From contig JAAYHX010000002.1 in NCBI GenBank assembly GCA_012735215.1, forward strand, positions 1 through 64,000: a DNA stretch of 64,000 nucleotides. The letters are read 5' to 3'. Below the pieces are notes generated by a model. That model did no database searches. It had not been told where the DNA came from and saw nothing but the letters and a program-made list of their open reading frames with translations. Source of the DNA: Tissierellia bacterium (GTDB lineage Bacteria > Bacillota > Clostridia > Tissierellales > Tepidimicrobiaceae). A program made the position numbers and the translations under genes. Each line of letters begins with the position of its first letter. Positions within the stretch are counted from its first letter, which is position 1. Positions 9,297 through 18,624 of the stretch are shown here, piece by piece.

Positions 9297-10262
9297 TTGG
9301 AGCAAATAATGGTTAGCATATGCTGTTTAACATATAATCATGAAAATTATATAGAAGATGCGATTAAAGGATTTTTAATGCAAAAAACAACATTTCCTAT
9401 TGAAATCATTATTCATGATGATGCATCTACTGATAGGACGGCAGAAATTATTAGAAGGTATGAAAAAGAATATCCAGATTTAATTAAACCAGTATATCAA
9501 TTGGAAAACCAGCACTCTAAAAAGACAAGAATACTTACAACACATGTTTTCCCAAAATGTAGAGGAAAATATATAGCTCTATGTGATGGAGATGACTATT
9601 GGATTGATCCATATAAACTCCAAAAACAAGTAGATTATATGGAGAATCATCCTGACTGCACATTTTGCTTCCATAATGCGCATGTTGTAAATTTTGATAA
9701 AACTCCTTTAAAAAAACTTCACATTCCTAACTCTAAGTGGAGTCAGGAGTATTATTATGGAAATGCTCATAAATACGATGCAGGGCAATTAGAACTATTA
9801 GAGTTTATACCCAGTTCATCATTTTTGTTCCTTAAAAAACTTATTTTAGATCTGCCACCATTTTATTTCAATTCAATATATGATGATGCTCCATTAAAGT
9901 TATATCTAACATCAAAGGGATATGCTTATTATATAGATGAAGTTATGTCTGCATATAGAACAAATGTAAGGGATTCAGTACTAGATAAACAAAGAAAGTC
10001 AGTTGAAAGAAGAATTAAAGGACATATTAACTATCTTAATATGCTAGATGAATTTGATGTATACACTTGTGGAAAGTATTCTAAAGAGCTAGAGGAGTCA
10101 AAGCTAAAAAGAGAGATAAAAATATTAATGCTAAGAAATAATTTAAAAGAATTAAAACAAGAAAAATATAGACCATATTACAAAACATTAAGATTTGTAA
10201 CTAAAATAAAAATACATTACAGATTTTATCTTGAAAAACTAAAAAAATATTTTGTATCTTAA
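9297..10262 (+). CDS. Family 2 glycosyltransferase
   Basis: A 321-residue GT-A fold glycosyltransferase. The N-terminus SICCLTYNHENYIEDAI, the HDDAST motif (40-45) and the CDGDDYW metal-binding/DXD-like motif (96-102) define GT2. The last ~110 residues are Lys-rich and helical. TTG 9297 is preceded by GGGAGAG with 6-nt spacing; the ATG at 9309 is poorly spaced. It begins a new group after a 201-bp gap. Sugar donor and acceptor are unknown. Confidence 0.85.
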   Translation: MEQIMVSICCLTYNHENYIEDAIKGFLMQKTTFPIEIIIHDDASTDRTAEIIRRYEKEYPDLIKPVYQLENQHSKKTRILTTHVFPKCRGKYIALCDGDDYWIDPYKLQKQVDYMENHPDCTFCFHNAHVVNFDKTPLKKLHIPNSKWSQEYYYGNAHKYDAGQLELLEFIPSSSFLFLKKLILDLPPFYFNSIYDDAPLKLYLTSKGYAYYIDEVMSAYRTNVRDSVLDKQRKSVERRIKGHINYLNMLDEFDVYTCGKYSKELEESKLKREIKILMLRNNLKELKQEKYRPYYKTLRFVTKIKIHYRFYLEKLKKYFVS

Positions 10263-10303
10263 AATATTTTTAAGTTATTTAAGATATAATGAGAGGCGAT
10301 AAA

Positions 10304-11002
10304 ATGAAAGTAGGAATAATGCAACCTTATTTTTTCCCCTATATAGGATATTGGCAGTTGATTAATGCTGTAGATAAATATATTATCTACGATGATGTCA
10401 ATTATATAAAACGAGGGTGGGTTAATAGAAATAGGATTTTGGTTAACGGGCAAGCTAGATTGATAAACTTAAAAATTCATAAAGCAAGTCAAAATATATT
10501 AATAAATGAAACGAAAATATTAATTGATCCTATTTATAATAAAAAGCTATTAAAAACTATTGAACATTCATATAAAAAGGCGCCTTATTATAATGAAATA
10601 TTTCCTATTATTGAAAGAATAATTTTGCAGGAAGATGAAAACTTAGCGAGATACTTAGAATTCTCTATAAAAGAAATTTGTAAGTATTTATGTATAGATA
10701 CTGAAATAATTATTTCATCTTCCTTAAATAAGAACAATCATTTAAAAGGACAAGAAAAAATTATAGAAATATGTAAGATATTAGGAGCAGACGAATATTA
10801 CAATCCAATAGGCGGGAAAGAGTTATATTCTTATGAGGACTTTTTAAATGAAGGTATAAAATTGAACTTTTTACAAACTAGAACAGTTAATTATAAGCAA
10901 TTCGATAATGATTTTGTTCCAAACTTATCTATAATAGATGTAATGATGTTTAATTCAGTGGATGAAATAAAGAAAATGCTACATGATTATGAAATATTGT
11001 AA
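10304..11002 (+). CDS. WbqC-like family protein
   Basis: A 232-residue WbqC-family protein. The N-terminus KVGIMQPYFFPYIGYWQLIN, then YDDVNYIKRGWVNRNRIL and the later YYNPIGGKELY and FVPNLSIIDVMM segments are the family hallmarks. WbqC-like proteins occur in O-antigen and surface glycan clusters, often near aminosugar genes. Their reaction is, to my knowledge, not well established, and an amino- or acyl-sugar transfer role is only suggested by context. ATG 10304 follows GAGAGGCGAT. It lies between the GT2 and an ATP-grasp gene. Confidence 0.82.
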   Translation: MKVGIMQPYFFPYIGYWQLINAVDKYIIYDDVNYIKRGWVNRNRILVNGQARLINLKIHKASQNILINETKILIDPIYNKKLLKTIEHSYKKAPYYNEIFPIIERIILQEDENLARYLEFSIKEICKYLCIDTEIIISSSLNKNNHLKGQEKIIEICKILGADEYYNPIGGKELYSYEDFLNEGIKLNFLQTRTVNYKQFDNDFVPNLSIIDVMMFNSVDEIKKMLHDYEIL

Positions 11003-11146
11003 GATTTAATATTACTTTATGATGAAATCTGACAAAAGCTTATAGCAAGAGAGCTTATAAATGGTGGGCAGTATTGAATGTTAGCACTGTGCTTAATTAA
11101 TACAGATTTTTTTTGAGAATGTGTGAGATAAGAAAGGAAGAAAACC

Positions 11147-12424
11147 GTGGATTTGAAAGATAAAAAAATATTAGTTCTAGGAGGAACTGCTTTATCATGT
11201 GAGATAATTAAGCAAGCAAAAAAACAAAGCGCGTATGTTATAGTCACAGATTACCTGGAAGATTCTCCAGGTAAGAAAATTGCAGATAAGAGTTTTATGA
11301 TTAGTACAATAGATGTAGATGCAGTAGTAGAATTAATAAAAAAGGAAAATATAGATGGTATACTTACTGGATTTATAGATTCGATATTGCCATATTACCA
11401 AATGATTTGTGAAAGAGCTAATGTACCTTGTTATGCCACTAAAGAACAAATAGATATTGCAATAAACAAGCAAAAATTCAAGGCACTTTGTCGCAAATTT
11501 GATATTCCAGTAGTAGAAGAGTATGAAATTAAGCAACCGATATCATTTCAGGATATAGAAAAAATAAAGTACCCAGTTTTAATAAAACCAGTTGATAATA
11601 GTGGGGCAAGGGGGATTCATATTTGTGGAAGTCCTGATGAACTAATTAGTAATTATGAAAAATCCCTTTCATTTTCAGCTAGTAAAAAAGTACTTGTAGA
11701 ACGATATATGAATGCTAATGAAGCGACCATTTTCTATATAATTCAAGATGGTGAAGTATATCTTAGCGCAATGGCCGATAGATATGTTAAGAATGAACGA
11801 AAAGGGATAATTCCATTGCCAGTTGCGTATGTTTTCCCATCTAAGCATCTACACGAGTATCAAGAAACACTCAATAATAAAGTTGTTGAAATGTTCAAGT
11901 CTATTGGCATAAATAATGGCATGATTTTTATTCAAACATTTGTTGAAAATGGAAAGTGTGTATTTTATGAAATGGGATACCGATTGACTGGTTCGATGGA
12001 GTATAAAATTATTTCCAAGCTCAATGGAATTAACCCTTTGGAAATGATGGTAAATTACGCATTGACTGGTAAAGCATACGAATATTCTATCAGACAATTA
12101 GTTAACCCAAACTATAAGGAATGGGGATTTAACTTAACATATTTAGCAAAACCGGGGAAAATAGGGAAAATATCTGGTATAGATGAAGTATGTTCATTAA
12201 AGGGAGTAATTGATGTAGTTTTAACTTATTGTGAAGGAGATTTAATACCACAATCAGCTGTAGGAACATTACAGCAGGTAGTATTAAGAGTATTTGGTAT
12301 TGCCAAAACAAAAGATGAAATGGCTACTCTAATAGATAAAATTCATTCTTTGGTTAGTATATATTCGGTAGAAGGAGAGAGCATGCTTCTTGATGTATTT
12401 GATTCAAAAGAGTTATATAGATAG
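11147..12424 (+). CDS. ATP-grasp ligase (carboxylate-amine ligase type)
   Basis: A 425-residue ATP-grasp protein. An N-terminal Rossmann-like pre-ATP-grasp domain (KKILVLGGTALSCEII) precedes the central YPVLIKPVDNSGARGI motif (ATP-binding Lys and glycine-rich loop near 137-152), VERYMNANEATIF and the C-terminal FYEMGYRLTGSMEYKII Mg-binding strand. Such enzymes activate a carboxylate as acyl phosphate and join it to an amine. GTG start at 11147 with AAAGGAAG upstream. In this cluster it might attach an amino acid or acid to an aminosugar; substrate unknown. Confidence 0.82.
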   Translation: MDLKDKKILVLGGTALSCEIIKQAKKQSAYVIVTDYLEDSPGKKIADKSFMISTIDVDAVVELIKKENIDGILTGFIDSILPYYQMICERANVPCYATKEQIDIAINKQKFKALCRKFDIPVVEEYEIKQPISFQDIEKIKYPVLIKPVDNSGARGIHICGSPDELISNYEKSLSFSASKKVLVERYMNANEATIFYIIQDGEVYLSAMADRYVKNERKGIIPLPVAYVFPSKHLHEYQETLNNKVVEMFKSIGINNGMIFIQTFVENGKCVFYEMGYRLTGSMEYKIISKLNGINPLEMMVNYALTGKAYEYSIRQLVNPNYKEWGFNLTYLAKPGKIGKISGIDEVCSLKGVIDVVLTYCEGDLIPQSAVGTLQQVVLRVFGIAKTKDEMATLIDKIHSLVSIYSVEGESMLLDVFDSKELYR

Positions 12425-12442
12425 GAGGTAATTCATAAAAAT

Positions 12443-13402
12443 ATGGTTTATAATTTAGCTAATAAGAGAAAGTCTGTTTTAGTTACAGGGGCTAGTGGTT
12501 TTTTGGGGAGAGAACTAATTGAACTATTGATTTATAGAGATGATTTTATGGTATTGGCTCTCACATCAAGTAAAGAAAGACTTACATCATTTTTTGGCAA
12601 TACAAGCAGTTTAGAGTGTTTTAATATAAATGAATGGAAAGATAAAAAACTCCCTTGGCATAAAGTAGATATATTAATTCATTGTGCTTTTGCTAGGGGA
12701 TATCGAACGGATAAAGAAATAGCTGAAAGCCTTGATTTTACAAATAAACTATTTCTTGATGCCATTGAGAATGATGTAAAAAATATTATAAATATCTCAT
12801 CACAAGGAGTTTATGGACAAGGGAGCAAGCCTTTCTGGAAAGAAGATAACCCTGTTTGTCCTCAAGATCTTTATAGTTTTGCAAAATATGCTAGTGAATT
12901 ACTAGTAAGTAATATTAGAAAGATTAGTAACAAGAAAGTAAATGTTACTAATTTGAGATTAGCAAGTCTAACTGGTCCAAAGGATAATCTTCATTTAGAA
13001 GTAATATCAAAATTTGTAATCAAGGCATTGAAATCTGAGACTATTAACATAATTGGAGGACATCAGAAATTTTCTTACTTAGATGTACGTGATGCTTCAT
13101 CAGCTATTATTTCCCTTCTATATACTGAACCCGAAAATTGGAAGGAAGTTTATAATTTAGGAAGCAATCAACAACATAATATTATAGAAATTGCAAGTAT
13201 TGTTTCCGAAGTGGCAAAGAAATATACAAGGAAGCCTGTAAAGATAGAAGTATTGAAAAAAGATATAAATTTAGATGTAGGAATGGATTCGAGCTTGTTC
13301 TATGAAGATACTGGGTGGAAACCTCAATACAATATAAAAGATATAATTGTTTCTTTATTTGATTATTTTAGCGATATTATTAAAAATGAAGATGGTGATT
13401 AA
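12443..13402 (+). CDS. NAD-dependent epimerase/dehydratase family protein
   Basis: A 319-residue extended short-chain dehydrogenase. The Rossmann motif GASGFLGR is near the N-terminus, catalytic YSFAK lies near residue 150, and DVRDASSAI is the usual C-terminal sugar-binding region. Likely substrates are nucleotide sugars, most plausibly the dTDP-4-keto or dTDP-amino sugar made by rmlA, rmlB and the aminotransferase downstream, but specificity cannot be read. GGAGG is 15 nt before ATG 12443, an unusually long spacing with no better ATG, GTG or TTG start visible. Confidence 0.82.
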   Translation: MVYNLANKRKSVLVTGASGFLGRELIELLIYRDDFMVLALTSSKERLTSFFGNTSSLECFNINEWKDKKLPWHKVDILIHCAFARGYRTDKEIAESLDFTNKLFLDAIENDVKNIINISSQGVYGQGSKPFWKEDNPVCPQDLYSFAKYASELLVSNIRKISNKKVNVTNLRLASLTGPKDNLHLEVISKFVIKALKSETINIIGGHQKFSYLDVRDASSAIISLLYTEPENWKEVYNLGSNQQHNIIEIASIVSEVAKKYTRKPVKIEVLKKDINLDVGMDSSLFYEDTGWKPQYNIKDIIVSLFDYFSDIIKNEDGD

Positions 13403-13407
13403 TATAT

Positions 13408-14130
13408 ATGAATAATGGCTTTATTTCTCATGACGCTAAATTAGTAGACACTGTGTTAGGGGAAAATATAAAAATTTATAAAGAAGCTGAGATACAGCAT
13501 AGCAGATTGGAAGATTATACGTCTGTAGGAGATCAATCAATCATTTTGCATAGCCGTATAGAAAGCAATTCAGCAATAAATCGTAGAAATTATATTTTAA
13601 GATCAAAAATAGGAAATTATACTTATACCGGTATAGGAACAATGATTCTATCAGCAATTATTGGTAAATTTTGTTCTATAAGTTGGAATGTATCTATTGG
13701 TGGGGAAAACCATGATTATAATAAAGTAACAACACATCCGTTATGGAGATTTCATGCAATGGATACAGGTTGTCTGAATTATAGTATTAACTATGACAAT
13801 CAGGAAGAGTGTGTTATTGGAAATGATGTGTGGATAGCATCTAACGCTATTATATTAAGAGGGTTAAAAGTTGGAGATGGGGCTGTTATTGGCGCTGGGG
13901 CTGTTGTAACAAAAGATGTTGACCCATATTCGATTGTAGCAGGTGTTCCGGCGAAGATGATTGGTATGAGATTTGATGAAGATACTATATCAATGCTTCA
14001 AAAAATACAGTGGTGGAACTGGCCTAAAGAAGTTATTAGACAAAATGTAGATTTAATATACTGTTCTGATGTTAATGATGAAGTTATAAGTAAATTATAT
14101 GAAATATCTAAAAGTCTAGAACTAATATAA
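13408..14130 (+). CDS. Left-handed beta-helix (hexapeptide) acyltransferase, CatB-related
   Basis: A 240-residue protein with isoleucine-patch hexapeptide repeats ([48 protein letters not shown]) and the GVPAKMIG tail typical of acetyl-CoA-dependent xenobiotic/sugar acetyltransferases. The catalytic His is probably in [14 protein letters not shown] precedes ATG 13408. The gene is five nt from the epimerase and just ahead of an aminotransferase, so N-acylation of a 4-amino-4,6-dideoxy sugar is a reasonable but unproven role. Confidence 0.82.
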   Translation: MNNGFISHDAKLVDTVLGENIKIYKEAEIQHSRLEDYTSVGDQSIILHSRIESNSAINRRNYILRSKIGNYTYTGIGTMILSAIIGKFCSISWNVSIGGENHDYNKVTTHPLWRFHAMDTGCLNYSINYDNQEECVIGNDVWIASNAIILRGLKVGDGAVIGAGAVVTKDVDPYSIVAGVPAKMIGMRFDEDTISMLQKIQWWNWPKEVIRQNVDLIYCSDVNDEVISKLYEISKSLELI

Positions 14131-14151
14131 TATTTGAAAGGTGTTATGATT

Positions 14152-15240
14152 ATGTCTATTCAAGTAACTCGACCTTCAATACCTGCCTTAGAAGAATATG
14201 TAGAAGAAATTAAAGATTTGTGGGACAGCCGATGGCTTACCAATATGGGTGCAAAACATAAACAATTAGAAGCAGAATTAATAAAATATTTAGATACTCC
14301 AAACATTGCTCTTTTTGCTAATGGCCATCTTGCGTTGGAATATGCTATTGCAGCATTTAATCTTACAGGAGAAGTTATAACGACCCCATTTACTTTTGCA
14401 TCTACAACTCATGCAATAGTGAGGAGTGGATTAACTCCAGTTTTTTGTGATATCAATACAGATGATTACACCATAGATGTGAATAAGATAGAGAGTTTAA
14501 TAACTAAAAAAACATCTGCAATCATACCAGTTCATGTATATGGAAATGTATGCAATGTAAAAGAAATTGAAAGAATAGCCAAAAAGTATAATTTAAAAGT
14601 TATATATGATGCAGCACATGCCTTTGGCGTAACTTTGAATGGAGTAGGTATTGGAAATTTTGGAGATGCTTCTATGTTTAGTTTCCATGCAACAAAGGTA
14701 TTTAATACTATTGAAGGTGGAGCAGTAACATATAAGGATAAAAATTTATCTCAGGTATTTGATGCAATGAAAAATTTTGGAACTACAAGTGAAGGAACTA
14801 TAGAATATGTAGGTGGAAATGCTAAAATGAATGAATTTCAAGCTGCTATGGGCATTTGCAATCTTAGACATGTAGATAAGGAAATAGAAAAAAGGAAATT
14901 AGTAGTAGATAGATATCTTGAAAGATTAAGCAATGTTAAAGGAATTAAGTTATGCAACCCACAACAAGGAATAAAATCCAATTATGCATATTTTCCAGTA
15001 GTATTTGATGGATATAAATTAACTATAGATGAAGTATTTGAGAAGCTAAAAAAGGAAAATATTTTTGCAAGGAAGTATTTTTATCCGCTAACAAGTCAAT
15101 TTAAATGTTATAGGGGAAGATTTGATTCAAATAAGACACCAGTTGCTAAATATATATCAGAAAGAGTTTTATGTTTACCCCTATATGCAGATTTAGTATT
15201 AGAAGATATAGATATGATTTGTAATATTATTCTAAAATAG
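14152..15240 (+). CDS. DegT/DnrJ/EryC1 sugar aminotransferase (VioA-like)
   Basis: A 362-residue PLP-dependent aminotransferase. Marks are WLTNMG near the N-terminus, TPFTFASTTHAI, YDAAHAFG (PLP contact Asp), FSFHATKVFNTIEGG with the Schiff-base Lys, and GGNAKMNEFQAA. The N-terminal TRPSIPALEEY..EI..LWDSRWLTN pattern resembles VioA, which makes dTDP-4-amino-4,6-dideoxyglucose from the rmlA/rmlB product. AAAGGTG with 8-nt spacing selects ATG 14152 over 14146 and a farther TTG. A different C3/C4 regiospecificity remains possible. Confidence 0.86.
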   Translation: MSIQVTRPSIPALEEYVEEIKDLWDSRWLTNMGAKHKQLEAELIKYLDTPNIALFANGHLALEYAIAAFNLTGEVITTPFTFASTTHAIVRSGLTPVFCDINTDDYTIDVNKIESLITKKTSAIIPVHVYGNVCNVKEIERIAKKYNLKVIYDAAHAFGVTLNGVGIGNFGDASMFSFHATKVFNTIEGGAVTYKDKNLSQVFDAMKNFGTTSEGTIEYVGGNAKMNEFQAAMGICNLRHVDKEIEKRKLVVDRYLERLSNVKGIKLCNPQQGIKSNYAYFPVVFDGYKLTIDEVFEKLKKENIFARKYFYPLTSQFKCYRGRFDSNKTPVAKYISERVLCLPLYADLVLEDIDMICNIILK

Positions 15241-15276
15241 ATTATATTGAATGTGTCAATAATTATGGAGGTAACT

Positions 15277-16359
15277 ATGTATACGTATCTAATAACTGGT
15301 GGAGCTGGTTTTATAGGCTCTAATTTTATACATTATATTTTGAATAAACATAAGGATATTTTTGTAATTAATTTGGACAAGTTAACCTACGCAGGCAATT
15401 TAGATAACTTAAAATCCATCGAAGGATATAAGAATTATAAGTTTATAAAGGGAGATATATGTGATGAAAAGCTGCTAGAAGAGATATTTTCTTCATATGA
15501 TGTAGACTATGTCGTTAATTTTGCAGCAGAATCTCATGTAGACAGAAGTATTAAGGACTCTACAATATTTGTAAAAACTAATGTATTAGGAACTCAGACA
15601 TTACTAAATGTTGCTAAAGAATATTGGCAGGAACCAGATGGCGGTTATAATAAGAAAAAGAAATTTTTACAGGTATCAACAGATGAAGTGTATGGTTCTT
15701 TAGGCAAAGAAGGATATTTTAGAGAAACAACTCCTTTGGATCCTAGAAATCCATATTCAGCTAGTAAAGCTTCTGCTGATTTAATTGTTAAATCATATTG
15801 CGATACATATGGTTTTCCAGCAAGTATTACTAGATGTTCAAATAACTATGGACCTTATCAGTTTCCGGAGAAGTTGATACCCCTAGTAATTAATAATTGC
15901 TTAAGTGGTAAGAAAATCCCAGTTTATGGAGATGGATTAAATATTAGAGATTGGCTGTATGTAGAGGATCACTGCAAGGCCATTGATATAGTATTAAGGA
16001 AAGGAAAAATGGGAGATGTTTATAATATTGGTGGAAACAATGAAGTAAAAAATATAGATATGGTGAAAATATTAATTAAAATAGTGAAAGAACTATTGAA
16101 TGAAAATGATGAAAGAAAAGATCTTATAAGTGAGGAATTAATTAAATTTGTAGAAGATAGGAAAGGTCATGACAGAAGATATGCCATTGATGCAAATAAA
16201 ATAAAAAAGAAATTAGGATGGGTACCAGAAACTACATTTGAGGAAGGAATTAGGAATACCGTGAAATGGTATCTTAACAATGGGGAATGGCTTAAGAATG
16301 TAACTTCTGGTGAGTATTTAAAATATTATGAAGAGATGTATAAAGAAAGGTTGGATTAG
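15277..16359 (+). CDS. rmlB: dTDP-glucose 4,6-dehydratase
   Basis: A 360-residue extended SDR that turns dTDP-glucose into dTDP-4-keto-6-deoxyglucose. The NAD motif [10 protein letters not shown], the VSTDEVYG segment, catalytic YSASKASAD and [17 protein letters not shown] are diagnostic. GGAGG lies 5 nt before ATG 15277; upstream TTG 15247 has no ribosome site. It is followed by rmlA with the same orientation. No rmlC or rmlD is present here, so the product is more likely aminated by the DegT enzyme than made into rhamnose, unless those genes lie elsewhere. Confidence 0.93.
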   Translation: MYTYLITGGAGFIGSNFIHYILNKHKDIFVINLDKLTYAGNLDNLKSIEGYKNYKFIKGDICDEKLLEEIFSSYDVDYVVNFAAESHVDRSIKDSTIFVKTNVLGTQTLLNVAKEYWQEPDGGYNKKKKFLQVSTDEVYGSLGKEGYFRETTPLDPRNPYSASKASADLIVKSYCDTYGFPASITRCSNNYGPYQFPEKLIPLVINNCLSGKKIPVYGDGLNIRDWLYVEDHCKAIDIVLRKGKMGDVYNIGGNNEVKNIDMVKILIKIVKELLNENDERKDLISEELIKFVEDRKGHDRRYAIDANKIKKKLGWVPETTFEEGIRNTVKWYLNNGEWLKNVTSGEYLKYYEEMYKERLD

Positions 16360-16360
16360 A

Positions 16361-17230
16361 ATGAAAGGTATTGTACTTGCAGGAGGAAATGGGACAAGAT
16401 TATATCCTAGTACTAAGGCAATAAGCAAACAGATAATACCAGTTTATGATAAACCAATGATTTATTATCCATTATCTGTGCTGATGTTAGCTGGAATCAG
16501 AGAAATACTTATTATATCTACAGAACGCGATTTACCTATGTATAAGGAACTTTTAGGGGACGGTAGTGAATTAGGATTAAGCTTTTCATATAAGGTTCAA
16601 AAAGAACCGAAAGGAATTGCACAGGCTTTTATAATTGGTGAAGATTTTATTGATAATGATAGTTGTTGCTTAATATTGGGAGACAATATTTTTTATGGTC
16701 AAGGTTTTTCTCCTGTATTACAACAAGTATCTAATGTGAAAGATGGAGCGTATATATTTGCCTATTGGGTGGACAATCCTGAAGCTTATGGAATTGTAGA
16801 AATTGATAGTAATGGTAATATTATATCTCTTGAAGAAAAGCCTAAAAACCCAAGGTCAAACTATGCTATTCCGGGGTTGTATTTTTATGATAATCTAGTC
16901 GTAGATATTGCCAAAAGCATAGAACCTTCAGATAGAGGGGAACTAGAGATAACTGATATCAATAAAGTATATTTTGAAAATAATAAATTGAACGTTAAAG
17001 TTTTGGGTAGAGGTTTTGCTTGGTTAGATGCAGGAACTCATGATTCTTTATTAGAAGCAAGTAATTTTGTTAGGACTATTCAAAAGAGGGAAGGATTATA
17101 TATAGCATGCCTTGAAGAGATAGCTTATAGAAAGGGTTACATAGATGTGGAACAGTTAAAGAAGTTATCAGAGTTACATGGAAGCAGTCATTATGGTAAG
17201 TATTTAAAGCGATTACTGGTTGAAAACTAA
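16361..17230 (+). CDS. rmlA: Glucose-1-phosphate thymidylyltransferase
   Basis: A 289-residue nucleotidyltransferase that makes dTDP-glucose from dTTP and glucose-1-phosphate. The N-terminal signature [18 protein letters not shown], then [44 protein letters not shown] and [15 protein letters not shown] are canonical and the length is normal. ATG 16361 directly follows the rmlB stop; AAAGG is about 10 nt upstream. It is the last intact gene of the island. Confidence 0.94.
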   Translation: MKGIVLAGGNGTRLYPSTKAISKQIIPVYDKPMIYYPLSVLMLAGIREILIISTERDLPMYKELLGDGSELGLSFSYKVQKEPKGIAQAFIIGEDFIDNDSCCLILGDNIFYGQGFSPVLQQVSNVKDGAYIFAYWVDNPEAYGIVEIDSNGNIISLEEKPKNPRSNYAIPGLYFYDNLVVDIAKSIEPSDRGELEITDINKVYFENNKLNVKVLGRGFAWLDAGTHDSLLEASNFVRTIQKREGLYIACLEEIAYRKGYIDVEQLKKLSELHGSSHYGKYLKRLLVEN

Positions 17231-17801
17231 TAAATGTGTTAGGCAATATGAAAATACAATTCTTGGCCACCAAAATATAATTTGCCAGTACAATCTTTTT
17301 TATTTAATAAATTGGCCATACGATAATTTCTACCAAAAAAATTAACATATGCTACTGATGATTAAGTTGATATACTATGGCAGACTTCAACATTTCATCA
17401 GATAAAAGAATTCTCCAACAGCTTGAAATAATATTAAATATAAGTCTTGCTAACTCTTGATGAAAGGGAAGCTATTTTCATTCATCAAGAGTTAGTAAAT
17501 CTGCTTATTTAATTTTCTTGTAAACTGCTGATACTTTCTTTCCCAGGAGATCTTATCTTCATGATCTTTTAAGAATTTGTGGTAATACTTCTTTGCTAAT
17601 TACTCTTTCACATAATGCTTTAAGCATTTCATGTTTGGATGATTTAATAGTTGCTAAAGTATCATCTCCCTACAGTTTTAAAGTTGACAAAGCGTTTTGT
17701 TTACTTTAAAAGTGCTTTGTAAGGATATTATCTCATGTCGTGCAACATTTTTATATCCACGTGATTATTGTGATTATTGTACGCTTGTTTTATTAAGAAG
17801 G
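17231..17801. other. Gene-free stretch with decayed-looking minus-strand reading frames
   Basis: No intact gene is seen. A 15-bp inverted repeat (17450-17464 with 17481-17495, 16-nt spacer) has no T-tail. On the minus strand, short protein-like stretches in different frames (one ending at the stop at 17239-17241, others around 17515-17690) are broken by stops. This is what a degraded gene or mobile element would look like, but no family is recognisable. Confidence 0.3.
17450..17495. repeat. 15-bp inverted repeat
   Basis: CTAACTCTTGATGAA at 17450-17464 and its exact complement at 17481-17495 enclose 16 nt. No T-run follows on either strand, so it does not look like an ordinary terminator. It could be a remnant end of an element or an RNA hairpin. 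Confidence 0.6.
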
Positions 17802-17837
17802 TTAAAAAAACACCCTTTTGATGCTTGTTCAAAAGGG
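17802..17837 (-). terminator. Terminator of the PerR-family gene
   Basis: A 9-bp stem (CCCTTTTGA 17813-17821 with TCAAAAGGG 17829-17837) is followed on the minus strand by TGTTTTTTTAA. It lies just past the stop of the PerR-family gene. Confidence 0.85.
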
Positions 17838-17854
17838 CTGGTGAGGCGATTAAT

Positions 17855-18268
17855 TTAATTATTACATTTTTTACAGGTCCCGTAGAAAAACACATCCTTG
17901 TTGCTGATCTCAAAACCCTCCAGTTGCTCCTTATTAGGGAAATCTATTATAATTGGAAAGTCGTATATAAACCCGCACTTTTCACATTTAAAATGTCCAT
18001 GAAAGCTAGTGTTTATATCATATCTTAACTCCTTTTCATCTACGGTTATCCCTGTAACAATCTTTTTTTCTAGAAATAGATTTAAAGTATTATACACACT
18101 AGTTTTGGAAAGGGTAGGTATTTCATCAATTAAACCCTTGTAAATATCATCCACGGTAGGATGGCTTCTGTTCATTAACAGAAACTTTAATACTTTAATC
18201 CGGATGTTGGATGGTCTAACATCATATTTTTTTAAGTATTGGATAAGCTGTTCATTAGTATAGTCCAT
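17855..18268 (-). CDS. perR: Fur-family regulator, PerR type
   Basis: A 137-residue metal-dependent repressor. The N-terminal winged helix (to about 80) includes TSVYNTLN. The C-terminal domain holds two CxxC zinc motifs (C95/C98 and C132/C135). Predicted sensing ligands H36, D84, H90, H92 and D103 correspond one-for-one, shifted by one, with B. subtilis PerR H37, D85, H91, H93 and D104; the Asp rather than Glu at the last position favours peroxide-sensing PerR over Fur. It is 20 nt behind a small winged-helix gene and shares the promoter whose operator matches a Per box, so autoregulation is likely. Confidence 0.85.
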   Translation of the reverse strand: MDYTNEQLIQYLKKYDVRPSNIRIKVLKFLLMNRSHPTVDDIYKGLIDEIPTLSKTSVYNTLNLFLEKKIVTGITVDEKELRYDINTSFHGHFKCEKCGFIYDFPIIIDFPNKEQLEGFEISNKDVFFYGTCKKCNN

Positions 18269-18288
18269 ATGTGTTCATTCCCTAAATG

Positions 18289-18465
18289 TTATTTTGCTGA
18301 GTAATAACATCTCTTTGGTGACTCGATTAATTCCTCTTTCTTTAATTGCTTAATAGCCTTGTCTACTTCCTTTTTATCTATATTAGCCTTTTCTGCTATT
18401 TCTGCTGATTTTAATGGTTCTCCTGATTCCTTCAACACCTTAAGTACTAGATCCTTTGTATCCAT
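18289..18465 (-). CDS. Small winged-helix DNA-binding protein, 58 residues
   Basis: A short frame of 58 codons plus stop, starting MDTKDLVLKVLKESGEPLKS and ending KRCYYSAK. The SAEIAEKANIDKKEVDKAIKQL helix-turn-helix and the following KKEELIESPK wing form a minimal winged helix resembling small MarR-like regulators of clostridia. A perfect GGAGG ribosome site sits seven to eight nt before the ATG. It is the first gene of the perR operon. Its target is unknown; the palindrome inside the promoter spacer at 18530-18545 is a candidate. Confidence 0.8.
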   Translation of the reverse strand: MDTKDLVLKVLKESGEPLKSAEIAEKANIDKKEVDKAIKQLKKEELIESPKRCYYSAK

Positions 18466-18500
18466 ATTAAGTCCTCCTTTTTGCGTATTGTAATAAACAC

Positions 18501-18523
18501 AAAATTGTAATCATTACAATTTT
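18501..18523. promoter_or_regulatory. Per/Fur-box palindrome
   Basis: A perfect 11-1-11 inverted repeat whose core is TTGTAATCATTACAA (18505-18519). The known PerR box is TTATAATNATTATAA, so each half differs by one base. It abuts the -10 element on its transcribed side and would cover the transcription start, as expected for repression. Confidence 0.8.
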
Positions 18524-18552
18524 ATTATAGCCAAGATGACTTGGCTTGTCAA
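18524..18552 (-). promoter_or_regulatory. Perfect sigma-A promoter of the winged-helix/perR operon
   Basis: Read on the minus strand: TTGACA (18552-18547), 17-nt spacer, TATAAT (18529-18524). Within the spacer lies a second palindrome GCCAAG-atga-CTTGGC (18530-18545). A consensus promoter held down by an adjacent operator is typical of derepressible autoregulated loci. Confidence 0.88.
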
Positions 18553-18624
18553 CATATATTTCCAGAAGGCATAAATAATTGGAAATATGTGTGGTATTAT
18601 ATATAAATAATAGGAGGTGGTTTT

